This document shows positions 43,601-59,497 of a stretch of DNA of 64,000 nt, one piece after another. Source of the stretch: Apostichopus japonicus (lineage: Eukaryota > Echinodermata > Holothuroidea > Aspidochirotida > Stichopodidae); contig NC_092578.1 of assembly GCF_037975245.1 (NCBI RefSeq), forward strand, positions 12,444,321-12,508,320, read 5' to 3'. The position numbers and the translations under genes were made by a program. How positions within the stretch are numbered: position 1 is the stretch's first letter; every line of letters begins with the position of its first letter. The notes beneath the pieces are model-generated. The model had not been told where the DNA came from. It ran no database searches and was given only the letters and a program-made list of their open reading frames with translations.

Positions 43601-46255
43601 TTTATTGTTATGTCACGTTAGGCCCAACCTAAGCTAGTGTAATATTGTGACGAGCCCGCTTCCTCCGATAGTTAAACTATATCAGGACTCGCGATAGAAA
43701 GGTACTGGGATATCTTGATGCCGTATTTATGCTTCTTCAGGAGATGTCTCGAACGGGCGAAAACAATGAGTTCACAGAAAAACAATTTGACGAGATAGGA
43801 TTTGATTTAATGATTCGGTATAATTTCTTCTCTGTCGATTCTCTTTACAAATAAAACTAAATTACAATGATTTGACTTGACTTGACTCCGTCAATTACGC
43901 AATTAGAGGGAGTGATGAACTTTCGGCGGAGTGATAAACTTTGGGCCTCCTTTTCCTTTTATACCTTACTTCTATAAAATCCCACTGCGCACAATCAGTA
44001 GGCAGCCAATAACTTGACCATCCTGTATTAACTTAACGATATAAAAATAAGTGCGCTGGCACTGATCTGCCCTGATTGGTTGGGAGTTTGGAAGTCCATC
44101 CCCTTTCTATGGAAACTTCCATACCACGTGAGAGAACCTTCTCGAATGTTCCACAGACATAATGGAATCTATTTTGGGAAAAGGCCCTGTACCAAGATTC
44201 AATAAGATAGTTAAAAACTTCTCGTGGGAAAACTGAATCCATGACCTAGATAAATACATAAGAGGCCTGTAAGGTGTCTCGATGGAGTTTTTCTGTAACA
44301 TCAAAGAGATGGTATCACTATTTCATAACACTAGGCATATGCCCATAGGCAATTAATCAATATTAGTACTAATGAGGCCTAAAGTTAAGCATAGGCTAAC
44401 TGTAAGTGTAATTTGTAAGCGTTATTGTTAGGCGTACAGTAGGCTAGGCCTAAGCAAGTAATAGTAACATTAACATTACACATACTATGACCTAGGTCTA
44501 AAGTTAGGACCTAAATAAGGATTCCACTCGTGAAAGATGTAAACGAGATTAAGTCAACGGACTTTCGAAATCTATTTAATTTTCGATTGCTTTGCTTCGT
44601 CAGCAATTAAAATTTACCTGGTGTAGGCTATGTTCGTTTTCAGACAGCGCTTAAAAATTAGCCTTCGGTAGGATATAGTCTAACACTTGAATGTCGCGTG
44701 GGTAAAGCAGCCCTGCTTTGCATGTGTACCAGTTCCACAACATGTAAGGTGCACAACAATGTGAATTCAGCACATCACGTTTTCATCGTTGTAAAAACGA
44801 AGTTAACGGACACAACAAATCGAGGGCGCACTATCTGATAATTGTCAGACGATATTTCGATATCATACGTTCAAAGGAATCAAAGATATATGTTTATTGG
44901 GATCTGTGATGCTCTTGAATCAATTTATTTATAACCAAGTCAGGGATCCCAGAAACTCTCTTGTGGAAGTAATTCAAGTCTCAACCATATAGGTCAGTAG
45001 AAGAAGATAAAATCTTTCAATGATATTATCCACTGCAGCTTTACTGACTTTCAAAAATATTGAATTCGTGCCATTTAGGATACAAAAAATTGACTCGGTG
45101 AAGTTGCTTTACTCTCATTTTGTTCCTCGATAGGATCGGCAAACGTTTGCGCCAAGGTGTAATTAACAGTTTAAATGTTCCTCGTATGTGGATTTATTTA
45201 CACTCAGTATAATAATGAAACCTGGGTCGTGTGATTGTCTATTGATTGATCGCGACGACAAAGACGAAGGGAGTGGTTCAAGTTTTGATACCTCTCTTAA
45301 AATCATTCTATATTATTTCATGGGCTTTAGCAACCCAGTGACGTAATCATGATACAGAAAGCAGATTTCTTCCATCTGGGAAAAGTTGAAGGGTATAAGG
45401 GAATGTGTACCCCTCTTGTTTGGTTCCCATGTGTCAATCTTTCCAAATCCTAACCCAACCGGAACATACTCGATTTGGGAAATATTCTATAGAATTAAAA
45501 TCCTTCCCATCATAAAAGTAGAGTCTATAGGAAACGTCTCATATCCGAACAACATAAACGCGAACAATTTTACAGCTTTACACTGCCAGTTTCTGTAGGG
45601 AAGTTGTATCCATAGTCAGTTTTATACTTATCCTAATTATGATCTCCGCGGTTTGAAGGAAGGATAAGAGGGATCAAAGTTGGGGGACTCGTGAGGACGG
45701 ACCTCCGTTCTGGAACTTTTGTAGCATTTTACCTAACATTAGGGTACATGGTAATGGTGAATGGTCTGGGATGCCGGCTCAACATTTGAATATAACGGGC
45801 ATACCAGCTTACTAGAAACCTGTTTGTATCACATTTCATTGGTTACATACTTGCACCATCATCAGAATACCTCGCCGATCCCAACTTCCCCACCCCCCCC
45901 CCCGGGTTCCGACACCAATGCAAGTAATAAATAACCCTTTCATCGAATACAGATAAAATCTTTCTTAAATTTAAAAAACACACACGAAAGAATTCTTGAA
46001 GGAAATGATCATGTTTGCATTTGGAATAAATAACAATAAATATATTTCACAAGGTTTAATTATATGAGTACATGAAGTATTACATATAGACTAAATAACG
46101 GTACACACTATTGCAAAGATAAATAAATTAGTATTTTCAGATTGGTTGAAAGAAGTAATTTCAAAGACGGTAAAGATCAAATCAGTGATCACAATGAGTG
46201 CATATTTATTCTATAAACTAAGTCTAAACTTCAAGGTTGTGATAATAAAGACAGC

Positions 46256-46287
<32 letters not shown>

Positions 46288-46993
46288 CCAAGCATCTCAT
46301 TACATAAACTCACTCACAACCCTAATGCGGAAAGAGTTTAATTTATCTATATACATACCCTGTGAAGGCTAATACTTTACCACTCACTATCATTATCATA
46401 AATATGTGCGAATAATCGACAGACGACACCACTACGTCCGAGTCCCATAGTGATTGTACCCTCATCCTAAATCATCCTCTTTAATTTAAATAAAAACCAT
46501 TGATACTCTATATTTTGTTTCTTGCTTTTTGGATATTTTGTTACCATAGAATAATGTTTACCATATACAGAATAATGTTTGCCGCTAATATTGTTTTAAA
46601 GACTTATGATTCTAATCTGCACCTGACATAATTTACAAGTGACTGAGTTCATCACAGCTGCATCCACGCGTAAGGTCTGTTTTATACTGTCTCGTCTTGT
46701 TTGCATAGTGAAGTGCTTTCATCAAACATGCGATCAGTGGTACGCCTATATACTTTCACCGCATTTGGACACTCGTGCTGGAAAGGCTTCAATTTTCAAC
46801 GTATTAAGCCCGACGACCAACTCGCCAACTTCTCAGTAGCTAACGTAGCCAACGTATCCGTTAACGAGCGATCATGTAATTTTGTAATTTTTAAGACACC
46901 AGTACCCAATATATATATATATGTAATTTATCACTCATTTTAGTATTTAATGATATTGCAAGAGAGAAGCAATTAAATTATGTTAACGGCGGC
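43601..46993. other. Sparse region with a possible solo LTR
   Basis: 43637-44303 begins TGTAATATTGTGACGAGC, contains CCAAT and AATAAA-like signals and ends near TTCTGTAACA, which resembles an LTR in composition. I found no second copy or target duplication, so this is weak. 44560-45300 has several CG-containing stretches and could hold the EFTUD2 promoter. C-tracts lie at 45893 and 46261, the latter followed by a CA run. Confidence 0.3.
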
Positions 46994-47425
46994 CAGGGCC
47001 GTCTTAAGAGATCACCGGGCCCTGGGCCCGGCAATGGAGCGGGGCCCCTCAATCAAGTGAGTTCGAAAAAGTTGCGTGAAAAATTGACATCCTTGACAAT
47101 CGCTCAAGCATAAACATGCCTGCATTTACCACCCCTCCCTATGTCGCGCATAAAGCATAAAACTTTAGCTGAATAACATACATGATATATCTAAAACCTG
47201 AAATACATTATAGAAGAGTAATCTTCCAATATTTAATGTCAGACTCTCAACTGTTTCACCAACTCTCGTCACAAGTTGTGAAGTATCGAATTCAATCAGT
47301 CATAATGGCCTATTCAATAAGTTTTCCTCCCAGATTAAGACATGGGGTTACTACGATTGCGGGGCCCCTGACATCGCGGGGCCCTGGGCCAGGGCCCAGT
47401 GGGCCCATGCGTTAAAACGGCCCTG
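46994..47425 (+). mobile_element. MITE-like element with CAGGGCCGTCTTAA ends
   Basis: Begins CAGGGCCGTCTTAA and ends TTAAAACGGCCCTG, terminal inverted repeats differing at one position. Subterminal regions are rich in GGGCCC. A 432-bp interior has no transposase. TGTTAA lies just right of the element, and another TGTTAA lies 7 bp from its left end, so the exact target duplication is unclear. A DNA transposon derivative is likely. Confidence 0.65.
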
Positions 47426-47527
47426 TGTTAACCTATGTTTGAAGCCTCTTTCTCTTCTCTCATGACTCTTTTTTAACCCTTCCCGCCATTCTAGTCAAAA
47501 CTTGTACCTGACAATAATGTAGGTATA

Positions 47528-48266
47528 CCGTGACAGAACACACTTGCTATATACTTGCAGTCTTATAATTTACCTTTGTGCATTAATTATTGGAAATATT
47601 TACTGGCTATCCGTGAATTTGAGAGAAATTTGATTCTTTTCAAACTATCTTAGATATAACTACTTGCAATATAAATGTTATTCTTTTGTCGTACTTTTCA
47701 CGATAACATTAATATCCATTTGGTTACATATATATACTGTGACAGAACACACTTGCTACCTGCAATCTTATAAATTAACTTTGTGCATTAATTATTGGAA
47801 ATATTTACTGGCTATCCGTGAATTTGAGAGAAATTTGATTCTTTTCAAACTATCTTAGATATAACTACTTGCAATATAAATGTTATTGTTTTGTCGTACT
47901 TTTCACGATAACATTAATATCCATTTGGTTACATATATATACTGTGACAGAACACACTTGCTACCTGCAATCTTATAAATTAACTTTGTGCATTAATTAT
48001 TGGAAATATTTACTGGCTATCCGTGAATTTGAGAGAAATTTGATTCTTTTCAAACTATCTTAGATATAACTACTTGCAATATAAATGTTATTGTTTTGTC
48101 GTACTTTTCACGATAACATTAATATCCATTTGGTTACATATATATACTGTGACAGAACACACTTGCTACCTGCAATCTTATAAATTAACTTTGTGCATTA
48201 ATTATTGGAAATATTTACTGGCTATCAGTGAGTTTGAGAGATTTTTTCTTCTTTCAAACTATCTTA
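47528..48266. repeat. 205-bp tandem repeat, about 3.6 copies
   Basis: Successive units at 205-bp spacing share GTGACAGAACACACTTGCTA, GTGCATTAATTATTGGAAAT, TTTACTGGCTATCCGTGAAT and CTACTTGCAATATAAATG. The second and third units are nearly identical; the first and last are more diverged at their outer sides. A 64-residue open frame recurs in each (47664, 47869, 48074) but 205 is not divisible by 3 and nothing supports translation. Confidence 0.93.
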
Positions 48267-48545
48267 AAAATAACTACTTTACTTTACAACATAATAGCAT
48301 TATAAGTAACATATTCATTAACTATAAGTGCGTTAAATACGCAGTCAATTTAAATTCGGTTACAAGTTTATACAAGGCGATAGCAGAAGCGATGTGAGGA
48401 AGATATATTTAATTTCGTATGTAACATCGTCTATAAGAGAATAGATCTTAACATGCCATTTTGCGAATAACAACCTCAATGTTCTCACTGTATCCATCCA
48501 TTCCTGCGTCCATCACATAAAAGCGACCTACACATTTGTACGTAT

Positions 48546-51500
48546 TTAATGAACCGACACAACATGCGGATGATGCTGGCTACTGCTGGTGATGCTTTCA
48601 TATGAGGGAGGCTCATCGTAAACTGCGTCTGTGATGATAACGGTAGGAAACCCTGGGGCTGGGGGAGCATGGTAATGGTTCCCCAAACCAGTGTGGTATG
48701 ACAAGTTTGCTCCTGGTGCTGCACCTTCCGGATATGTGGGGAGTGGTGGACGAGGATTTGGTGGGTTGCCATAGCCTTCTGTTGGTCCTGTGGAGGAGTT
48801 TGATGAGATGAAATCATTTCTTTGAGAGAAAGGTCTCCCAGATGCATCTGTCGAGAAGAGAAAAGAGCAAACGCAATCATTATCGGGGTAACAATTATTC
48901 ATATTGGATGAAAATAGGTACAAAATAATGTTGATATGTTTTAGACCATTCAAGATCACTGCTATCACTGCAGGTTGTATTTTTATAACACTTTTATTTG
49001 TGAGAAATGACCCTTTAAACAGCTGAGTTTCATCAAAAAAAAAAGGTGACTGGACTAAATAGTCAAATACACCAATATTAGATCAGTTCCTCAGTTACAG
49101 CACAAACCTCTATGGGAATACACAAGACTGGTAAAATATGTATAGTACAAATATGAAGTTAAAAGAACATGTTTGGGTTAAGTTCTTATTATCTACAACA
49201 AAATGAATTCGGTTTAACATGAACTTGTAAGCCTGCACTAGGGAGCCAGTGCCACTTAGCCGTAAAGGAGCATGTCAGAGATATAGCTCATTTGAACGGT
49301 GAAATCATCTTGAAATTCAGAACATTACCTGCATTAAAGCCTTCTTTTTTTTCTTTGTGGAATATAAAATATTATTTATTATTTTAGGTTTACAGTCTTG
49401 TTCAGGGCCAAGGCCCTCTCACACTACTTTACAATATAAAGATTATCACTTTGACTGAAGTATTCTTTAGAAATGATATTGTATTTTGAGTACTACGAAC
49501 ACGAATGGGATAGTGCAAAAGCATGAATAAAGTAATTAGCATTAGTTGTAATAATTTCTACAGAATTAGCATTTACCTATAAAGGTTTACCGATAGCATG
49601 AGCATATTATTATGTCTTGACAAGTAAACCTATAAGAGTCATGTGACTTATGTTTAATTGGGGAGTGCTGATTGCTGAGTCATGATTAACTATTTAATCA
49701 TAACATATCGATTTTCTCTCTTTATATGCAAGCCAACAAATTAATAATTTGGCGTCGTTTTTAAAACATTGATAACCTAAACAGAAAGTTATTATTGATC
49801 AAAGCCAATGTATGTTGGAACCGTGAACTCATTCTTTTTTTTTTTAAGGAAAAGTCGCCCAGGAAATAACCTGTGCACGAAAACCAAAACTACCGAACGA
49901 CTGATCCGCTCTCAACCCAGTCCCCTTGCATCGGGACTGTGACTATGTGATCATCGTCAGGTGTGCATCGCCATTCCCCTCGAAAGGGAACAGATACTAC
50001 ACATGATCTTAGCCAAAAGGCCGTGAACTCAATCTACGACTATGACCCACAATGCACTGTTCTAGGTCCGATCCCTGATCTACCCATTAATGCCAGTACA
50101 ATACAGTACGGTTTTATCCTTGACCCGCGGTTGAGACTCACCTGTGACCATGATATTACTGGCGCTGTAGCTAGGAGGGTAGATCGCCCAAACATTCGGC
50201 ATTACTGATGATGGGTGCATAATGGTATTCTGTTGTCCATGATGAGGCATACGTGACGTCACAGTCACGTGACGAACATTACCACGTTTCTTGCAGTATT
50301 TACCACTTATTAGAGAACAGATCAAGATGCCAGTCAGAACGAAAAACCTGTTTGAGGGAAAAATAAGAAATGTTATACATTTCATACATTAGATTAAATA
50401 TCATATAGGAACAGTTAGAGAATGAAACGAGAGGACGGGGGGGGGGGGGGGAGGGTGGATGTAGAGTTTCGATTAATGCCAACACCGATACTGATGGTGT
50501 CGACTCAATATAGAGACAATATCGAGACTATCTTGCACTTGCAAATGTGTTGTGGGAAAAAACCAAGCAAACCCTTTTCCACCCCCAGTATTTTCCAACC
50601 ACAGGAACATAATTTGAAAGTTTAATATCCTCGGTTATTACCATTCATTTGTTTTTCTAATTCGAAGCTATGTTTCATAACATTAATGTTCCATGTTACC
50701 AGTCCCCCACGTTCTCTAATCCTGCAATCTTGTGAGGTTAAGTACAATCCCAGCTATACAATTCGAGTATATACTACCGATCTGGTATTTACGTGTATAC
50801 ATACCAGCAATACCATAGCTGAGGAAGATGGTATCCATTATTGACGTAACAACACTGGTCGACCTCACAACAGTACTGCTCCGCACGGCATCTGTGAAAG
50901 AGAAACATCTTTAAAAATGAGCTTGAGTCCTTTATTGAGATACCGGCCTTTGTGTGATATCACTAGACTGGTATAGCTAGCTGCAAATATGCCGTCGTAG
51001 GTCGACAAAGCCAATCAAGTCTCCTCGTCATAATGCTAAAAAAAATTGAATAATAAATAACAAAGTTACAAACAGTATCACTAAGCCGAGCTCAGGATGT
51101 TGCCAGGGGCACAATTTAAAATTACACATAGTCCCTCATACTCGAGGCTATGATTACCATCCCCAACCCCCACCCCTCCCACGCCCCGCATCCTGCGATA
51201 TATGTAGTTTTAATTTATGCGTGAAACGTGTGCCAAAATGGGGCCCTTCTAAAATATAGAAAGTAATTTTTTTTTTAGGATTTTCGCATACAGGATTGGG
51301 TCACATGGCCTTGTGCTGTGTGCCTTTCCCTCTCTCAGCTCCTCCGCCCATATTTAAGGTTAACAACAGGTTTCGTGTAGAATATGGAAAAAAAGTAGTC
51401 TATTCATGTACGAAAATCACTTTCAAAATGAAGGATTTTAGTTTGTGAAAAGCGATAAAATGTTGGTAGCTTCTTGGAAATAATTATTTCAGATTACAAA

Positions 51501-52708
51501 ATTTAAAAGAAAACTCTCTAAATTGTTCTAGAAATATAACTAATAACTGCTATAGTGAGCCGCTCGTGTTATTATCGGCTATTTTGCATTTCTCTGTAAC
51601 CATAGCGATGTGGGAGACCCTATCCCAGTCAGACGTTCTCTGTCAAACTGCGGTATGAGTAAAAATTCGGGAATTGTTTTCAACTTGGACGATGCTAAGG
51701 CGATTTCGAATTTCGAGCAAATTCCAAATCCTCCCCCAATCCCCTCCCCTCCGAAAACAAACGTGACCCTTGGAAACACAACCAAACATGTGACTTAATA
51801 TTTAGCGTAATATACTTACATATAGTAAGTCTCCATACTTTCATCGCCATCTTTAATTGCACAGTGTAAAGCCATATAGAAATCTAAGATGAAAATTATA
51901 AATCATAAACAAAAAATTTCGAAACATCTCAAATTCGTAGAGTGGGTCAGTTTCAATTATTGGAATGGTACGTTTCAAATCACGCTGCGACCCCCTCCCC
52001 CTACCCCACCCCTATATTGCCCTCACATCGGTGTGTCACTCAGAATGTTTCATCCACCACGAATTTTATGTAACAATATCCGACACATATGTAAACCATT
52101 ACAATACCTTAAAATCGTTTGTAGCAAAGCCCAGCCATTTCTACTCTATAGATTTATTAATCAAATTATACTACAAATGGTACAACAACATAAGAAAAGC
52201 AAATGCCTAAGAAAATCCAATTATAACTACTTAGTTTGAGAAATAATGATAATTACAACTAATAAGTAAGCCTATGCTGCTTTTATAATTTCCAGGATCG
52301 AAATATATTATATTCTTAAGGCTCAACATGATTCTCACCGTTCTTATATAGCCTACATATATATATATATATGTATAGGCAGGCTAAACAGCTGGCTTTT
52401 TAGCGTTTTCTCCGCGTATGAGTAGCCAAAAAATAAATAAAAATGTCCGTGCAAAATCACTACAAATATATGATCGATAAGAATGATCTCATTCAAAGAA
52501 TGAAGATCTGAACTGCAAGAGGTGTTTGATCCAAATCTAGTGTATAATCCAAATCGCGTATCGCTGTTATAGGCAGCATTGTTTCGTAATTAAATGTGTA
52601 CGCACGTTTATTCCTAGATTCACAACGTGAATGTTAATCTCAGTTACCTGACGTAGATATTATTGTACAACTACAAATCAAACCTCTGAAAATTATCATT
52701 TGTTCCAT
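48546..52708 (-). CDS. WBP1/VOPP1-like single-pass membrane protein with two PPxY motifs
   Basis: Five minus-strand exons: 52708-52648, 51883-51820, 50891-50805, 50347-50142, 48847-48546. Phases agree and all introns are GT-AG, giving 720 nt, 239 residues. A short N-terminus (possible weak signal peptide) is followed by a Cys-rich lumenal segment with TYYICRAEQYCCEVDQCC (residues 39-56). A membrane segment LWYCWFFVLTGILICSLIS (67-85) and basic KYCKKR come next. The Pro-rich cytosolic tail has PPSY at 128-131 and 219-222. The YYICR...CC...CC...LWYxWF pattern is that of the WBP1/WBP1L/VOPP1 family, whose PPxY motifs bind WW domains of NEDD4-type ligases in endolysosomal membranes. Human VOPP1 is 172 residues, so this tail is longer. 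Exon 1 is the least certain part. Confidence 0.8.
48970..49140 (+). repeat. Diverged dispersed repeat, copy B
   Basis: Second copy of the element at 6061-6260, lying in intron 4 of the WBP1/VOPP1-like gene. It shares GAGAAATGACCCTTTAAACA-like sequence, GTGACTGGACTA, AGTTCCTCAG and ACACAAGAC-type stretches. Confidence 0.55.
49832..50020 (-). mobile_element. SINE-like retroposon with U2 snRNA-derived head
   Basis: On the minus strand it begins CGGCCTTTTGGCTAAGATCA and continues TGTGTAGTATCTGTTC, matching the 5' domain of U2 snRNA (about 36 nt, one mismatch), starting about nucleotide 10. The body then leaves U2: it has hairpins TTCCC/GGGGAA and CAGTCCC/GGGGACTG and ends GACTTTTCCTT followed by about 11 A. 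The 11-bp CCGTGAACTCA flanks it on both sides (49821-49831 and 50021-50031), a target duplication typical of LINE-driven retroposition. The length is 189 bp. It lies in intron 4 of the WBP1/VOPP1-like gene, in the same strand sense. A U2 pseudogene is the simpler alternative, but the non-U2 body argues against it. Confidence 0.75.
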
Positions 52709-52727
52709 AACCAAACGAGATCAGGCA

Positions 52728-52735
52728 CTTTTATA
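52728..52735 (-). promoter_or_regulatory. TATA-like box upstream of the WBP1/VOPP1-like start
   Basis: The minus strand reads TTTTTATAAAAG, ending 20 nt before the proposed ATG at 52708. If used in the standard way it would start transcription at or just after that ATG, so either the second in-frame ATG (52699) is used or the box is coincidental. Confidence 0.25.
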
Positions 52736-55977
<3,242 letters not shown>

Positions 55978-56223
55978 ATGTCACAATTCTGTGTTGTTGG
56001 AGGTTGCAGTCATACTTCATCCAACAAAAGCATCAGCTTTTTTAGATTTCCGAGTAAAAAAACCGACGTAAAACGCCGCAGACTTTGGATCAATTTTTTG
56101 AGATCCACGCGGAAAGATTTTTCAGCACCCGGAGTATCTCATGCCCATGAGTCCACATGCATGACCCTGCTTCTGTGTATGCTGCAAATGTCTCATTCTG
56201 TGAAAATTATATACTGTCGATAG
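55978..56223 (+). CDS. THAP zinc-finger N-terminal exon, apparently truncated
   Basis: The frame from ATG 55978 starts MSQFCVVGGCSHTSSNKSIS and continues FFRFPSK, LWINFLRSTRKDF. This is the first two thirds of a THAP DNA-binding domain: the C-x4-C zinc ligands (Cys5, Cys10), the FRFP motif and the invariant Trp37 are present. The second ligand pair should be C-x2-H; a Cys occurs at position 61 but no His follows at the right place, and the AVPTIF-like end is absent. Either the exon splices before this (GTATCT near 56130 is a weak donor) to an exon I could not find, or the gene is broken. THAP domains occur in transcription factors and P-element-derived transposases. Confidence 0.6.
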   Translation: MSQFCVVGGCSHTSSNKSISFFRFPSKKTDVKRRRLWINFLRSTRKDFSAPGVSHAHESTCMTLLLCMLQMSHSVKIIYCR

Positions 56224-59139
56224 CTGTGTCGGACCATGGTCGGACATAGCTAATGTGAAATTGACCGTAAACACGCCCTGGACGTCCTTACATGTAACAT
56301 AATATCACGCAATTGACAGTAATATATTTACTGTAAGAGATGACCGTATATATATACCGTGCCAAGGGTATAGCATTGTTAGTACATGTACGGTAGTTAG
56401 TTACAACACTCGCCGGCCATGTTAGGATTTATCTATTTCATTTGTTGTATTCCAGTATCGTGAGTTCGTGATACATGTGTAATATTGCTAAATTTGTTTA
56501 TTGACAGGATACTTTTTCTGTGTTTGTATACTTTTGGATATTAAAACGAGTAAGTACTATGTAAGTATATTGTACCGTACGGACCTATTGACGCTACGCT
56601 ATGTAAAAGATGCATCCATTTGAGTGGAAATTTTGCTAATAAAATAAGCAATTTAACTAAAATTTCTGCTTATAATTGTCTTAAAACTTGTTGTTAACCT
56701 TCATGTGTTCTTGTTTTAAGCTAACAGCTTTTCAAACGCTCGAAATTGGAAGTCAAAAACAGTACAATTGTTCGCTATCTGTGTACAAACAGTGCCTATA
56801 TCAGCGTTTGATTTTCGCGGTATACAAACTTTGACGTCACACGGTGACCAGAGGCTCCTTTGGGTCAATCTCTGTTTTCAGACATTCCAGAGGTTCATGT
56901 CACGTGACTACCCAAAATGTCAATTTTCGTGGTCGTTTTTGATGGGTTATAGTAGGTTTTCGAAGATTATTTTTTACACATGTTGATTATGGGTATGTAA
57001 ACTCCTAAATTAATGGAAAATCGCAACAAAAAAAAATTGCCTCCATATTTGGTCTTTAACTCTTCTGGGAAGTTTTGAACTTACCCAGATAGGAATGTTT
57101 ATTTTGGTAATGAAATGTTTTCTTGAAGAATATATGTTATGAGAGGCTTAGTGAAGTACCTTATGGGTGGTAGTATTTATAAAGTGTATGAGGGTGGCAG
57201 TTTAAACTGTTTTTTTTATATGATATTATAGTGTTTTATAGTGTGGCAGTAAAAAAACACTTTGCTGAAACTTGAAACTGAGTGACCAGTGTTTGTCACC
57301 ATGCTGTGAATACACATGTAACAAAATGGTTTTATTATAAACAGTATGTGTAATTGAATATGTTGAAACTCATCAGTGGTCTGTCAACATAAAGCAACGT
57401 TTACGGAAGAACGCCTCCTGACACACTAAAGCTTCCATCCGTTTTGAGACTACCGCCTTATATAGACAACGATCACAACAAGGAAGTTTGAATATGCAAA
57501 TCAGGAAGGTAAGCCGCACGCAATGGCACAACAGAAGTTGTTTACATTCTATTAAAACGTCTGATTACCCAAAGCACACATAACCTTTCAAGTATATCTG
57601 TACACCGTTACGCGAGTAGAAGGAAAACTGTCCTTTAATGCCACTCTCACTGGAAACCTGAAGATCCTGTATAATGTCCCATAGCTGTATCCTAAAGCAG
57701 GGATGTTGACTATACTTGGGCATATTAGTGGACAAGACACTCACAACTGTTGGTGGTAAACCATTATACTAGACTTATGTAAAGCACAGTTATAACGAAC
57801 ATTTATTAGGATTATCTTACAGGTTAGTTAAGCCTGAACGGGATGGATCCTCCCTCCCCCCTCTCCCCGCCCCCCCCCCACTTGTTCCGTCTCTTTCTAC
57901 CTAATGAATAATATATGTTGTTCTTGTTATTCGAACGTCCTGAACATTTCATAGTCATGCCACTCCCCACCTTTTCTTAATATGCTAACTCTTATCGACA
58001 TAAACTGTGGCAGCAAGGAAGTTGTAGGTCGTATCAAAGGAAGGTGTGTATACGCACTGTAGATACAACGGACACTTCTTAAACTGACATGTCTCCCTCT
58101 ATTTTCTGACGCTATTCAACATTGTGTGAAAAAGGTTAATTTCCAAGTTTAAAAAAGAATAATTAACACAGTACATTTATGTTTCTTTTTTTAGTAGTTA
58201 TAAAGCAGGATAGTAAAATTACTGTGACTGCACTCTCTATACAGATGTTGTGTCGTACACTGTGCTAAAACTAACCGGGCGAGGGGTGCGAACAAGTGTG
58301 GACCTACTGGGAAGGTGTTCATTGCCTCACAAGTGAAAAAAAATGACTTTGTTTATTTATATTTCCAGTATAAGTTGAGAGATACGAATTTCTTACATAA
58401 TTCCGGCATTGCAACGTATATATGTAGATTTGTTATCTTCATGTCCAACTTGCTTCTTATATGTGATGTTAGTTTATGAAGAGGACGGACAAATGGGCAC
58501 CAACGTGGGCAACATAGACCTCTCATTTCAGTTCTTCCATTTTTGGGCGGTTGAAGGAAGTTTGCAATCCTATATGGCTAGTATGTAGCGGTTCCCTTTA
58601 TAATGAGCTTTGCAAACTATAATGAAAGGACGGTTCCTTTGCAACGTTTAAAAAGGTGTAAAACGCAATTGCAAAAGTAAAAATAAGAAATGAAAAAAAA
58701 AAGCGATACTCCCTGTACGAACCCGGAACATTGGTGCTTATATCAAAGTGTGACATCAGAACGATGTATTTAACGTGGCAAGAGAGAATCGTTTTCGTTT
58801 GCCCATCCCTTTTACACAGAAAAACTTTTTGTCTGCATGGTTACTTTGATTCCGATATAGCGCTTATTGTATCCTGTAACCGGATAACCAGGTTTCCTTT
58901 TTTTCAAATTTCACCTTCAATTTTGACCCTTACCATAACTCGTGAAGAGGATACGTGGAAGGATCAAACAGATAATTGGAAAGAAGTTTTTTATCTATAC
59001 CGACATAGAAACGTTATTTTTCAGTGAAATCAGGTTGAATGGTGAGACAAAAATCTCTCTGACGTCACCCGCCGAGGGTTTAACAAGCCATATCCGGCCT
59101 ACAGTACTGTAAAGACATCAAAGCCCACCTTCGGACGAC
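56224..59139. other. Intergenic stretch, nothing recognised
   Basis: Holds a C-tract at about 57880 and several undistinguished open frames (56768, 58731) without a domain. No downstream THAP exon was recognised. Confidence 0.4.
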
Positions 59140-59143
59140 TTAA

Positions 59144-59497
59144 AGGTCTGTTGTATTGACCCTAGCTATAGCACGCTTTCATGGAAAAGTTTCTTGAGAT
59201 TACGTAATCGATCTGTCTTGGTCGTAAAATGACCTCTTTTGACCAATTAGTCTGCAACGCCTGCCACTTTTTATATCTTGTATGAGAGTCTTTGTGTGAA
59301 CGTTTTATGATTAGCTACACTGTAGACATGAACATATTTCCACACATTGTTTACACAACGAGCCTAATGGTGATAAGAAGCTATGCAGGCTTATTGTGGA
59401 ACCTGAGGTCGATTTACGACCGTGGCAGGTCGATTACGTAATTAGAAAGCTTTCCTAGATATAGCGTGCTATAATTGAAGCCAATAAAGCAGATCTT
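59144..59497 (+). mobile_element. Foldback MITE flanked by TTAA (piggyBac-like)
   Basis: A 354-bp element with arms of about 100 bp that are imperfect reverse complements. The left arm has CTATAGCACGC, ATTACGTAATCGATCTG and GGTCGTAAAATGACCTC. The right arm has the complements GAGGTCGATTTACGACC, AGGTCGATTACGTAAT and GCGTGCTATA. Both ends are bordered by TTAA (59140-59143 and 59498-59501), the target of piggyBac-type transposases. No transposase is present. The class assignment rests only on TTAA and the TIRs. Confidence 0.65.

Noticed and set aside
43637..44303. Solo LTR
   Set aside because: Composition and TG...CA-like ends are suggestive, but there is no second copy in the window and no target duplication, so it is kept only as a weak note.
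47664..48397. Three near-identical 64-codon frames starting with MQYKCY
   Set aside because: They lie in the 205-bp satellite. Identity comes from repeat homogenisation, with no coding support.
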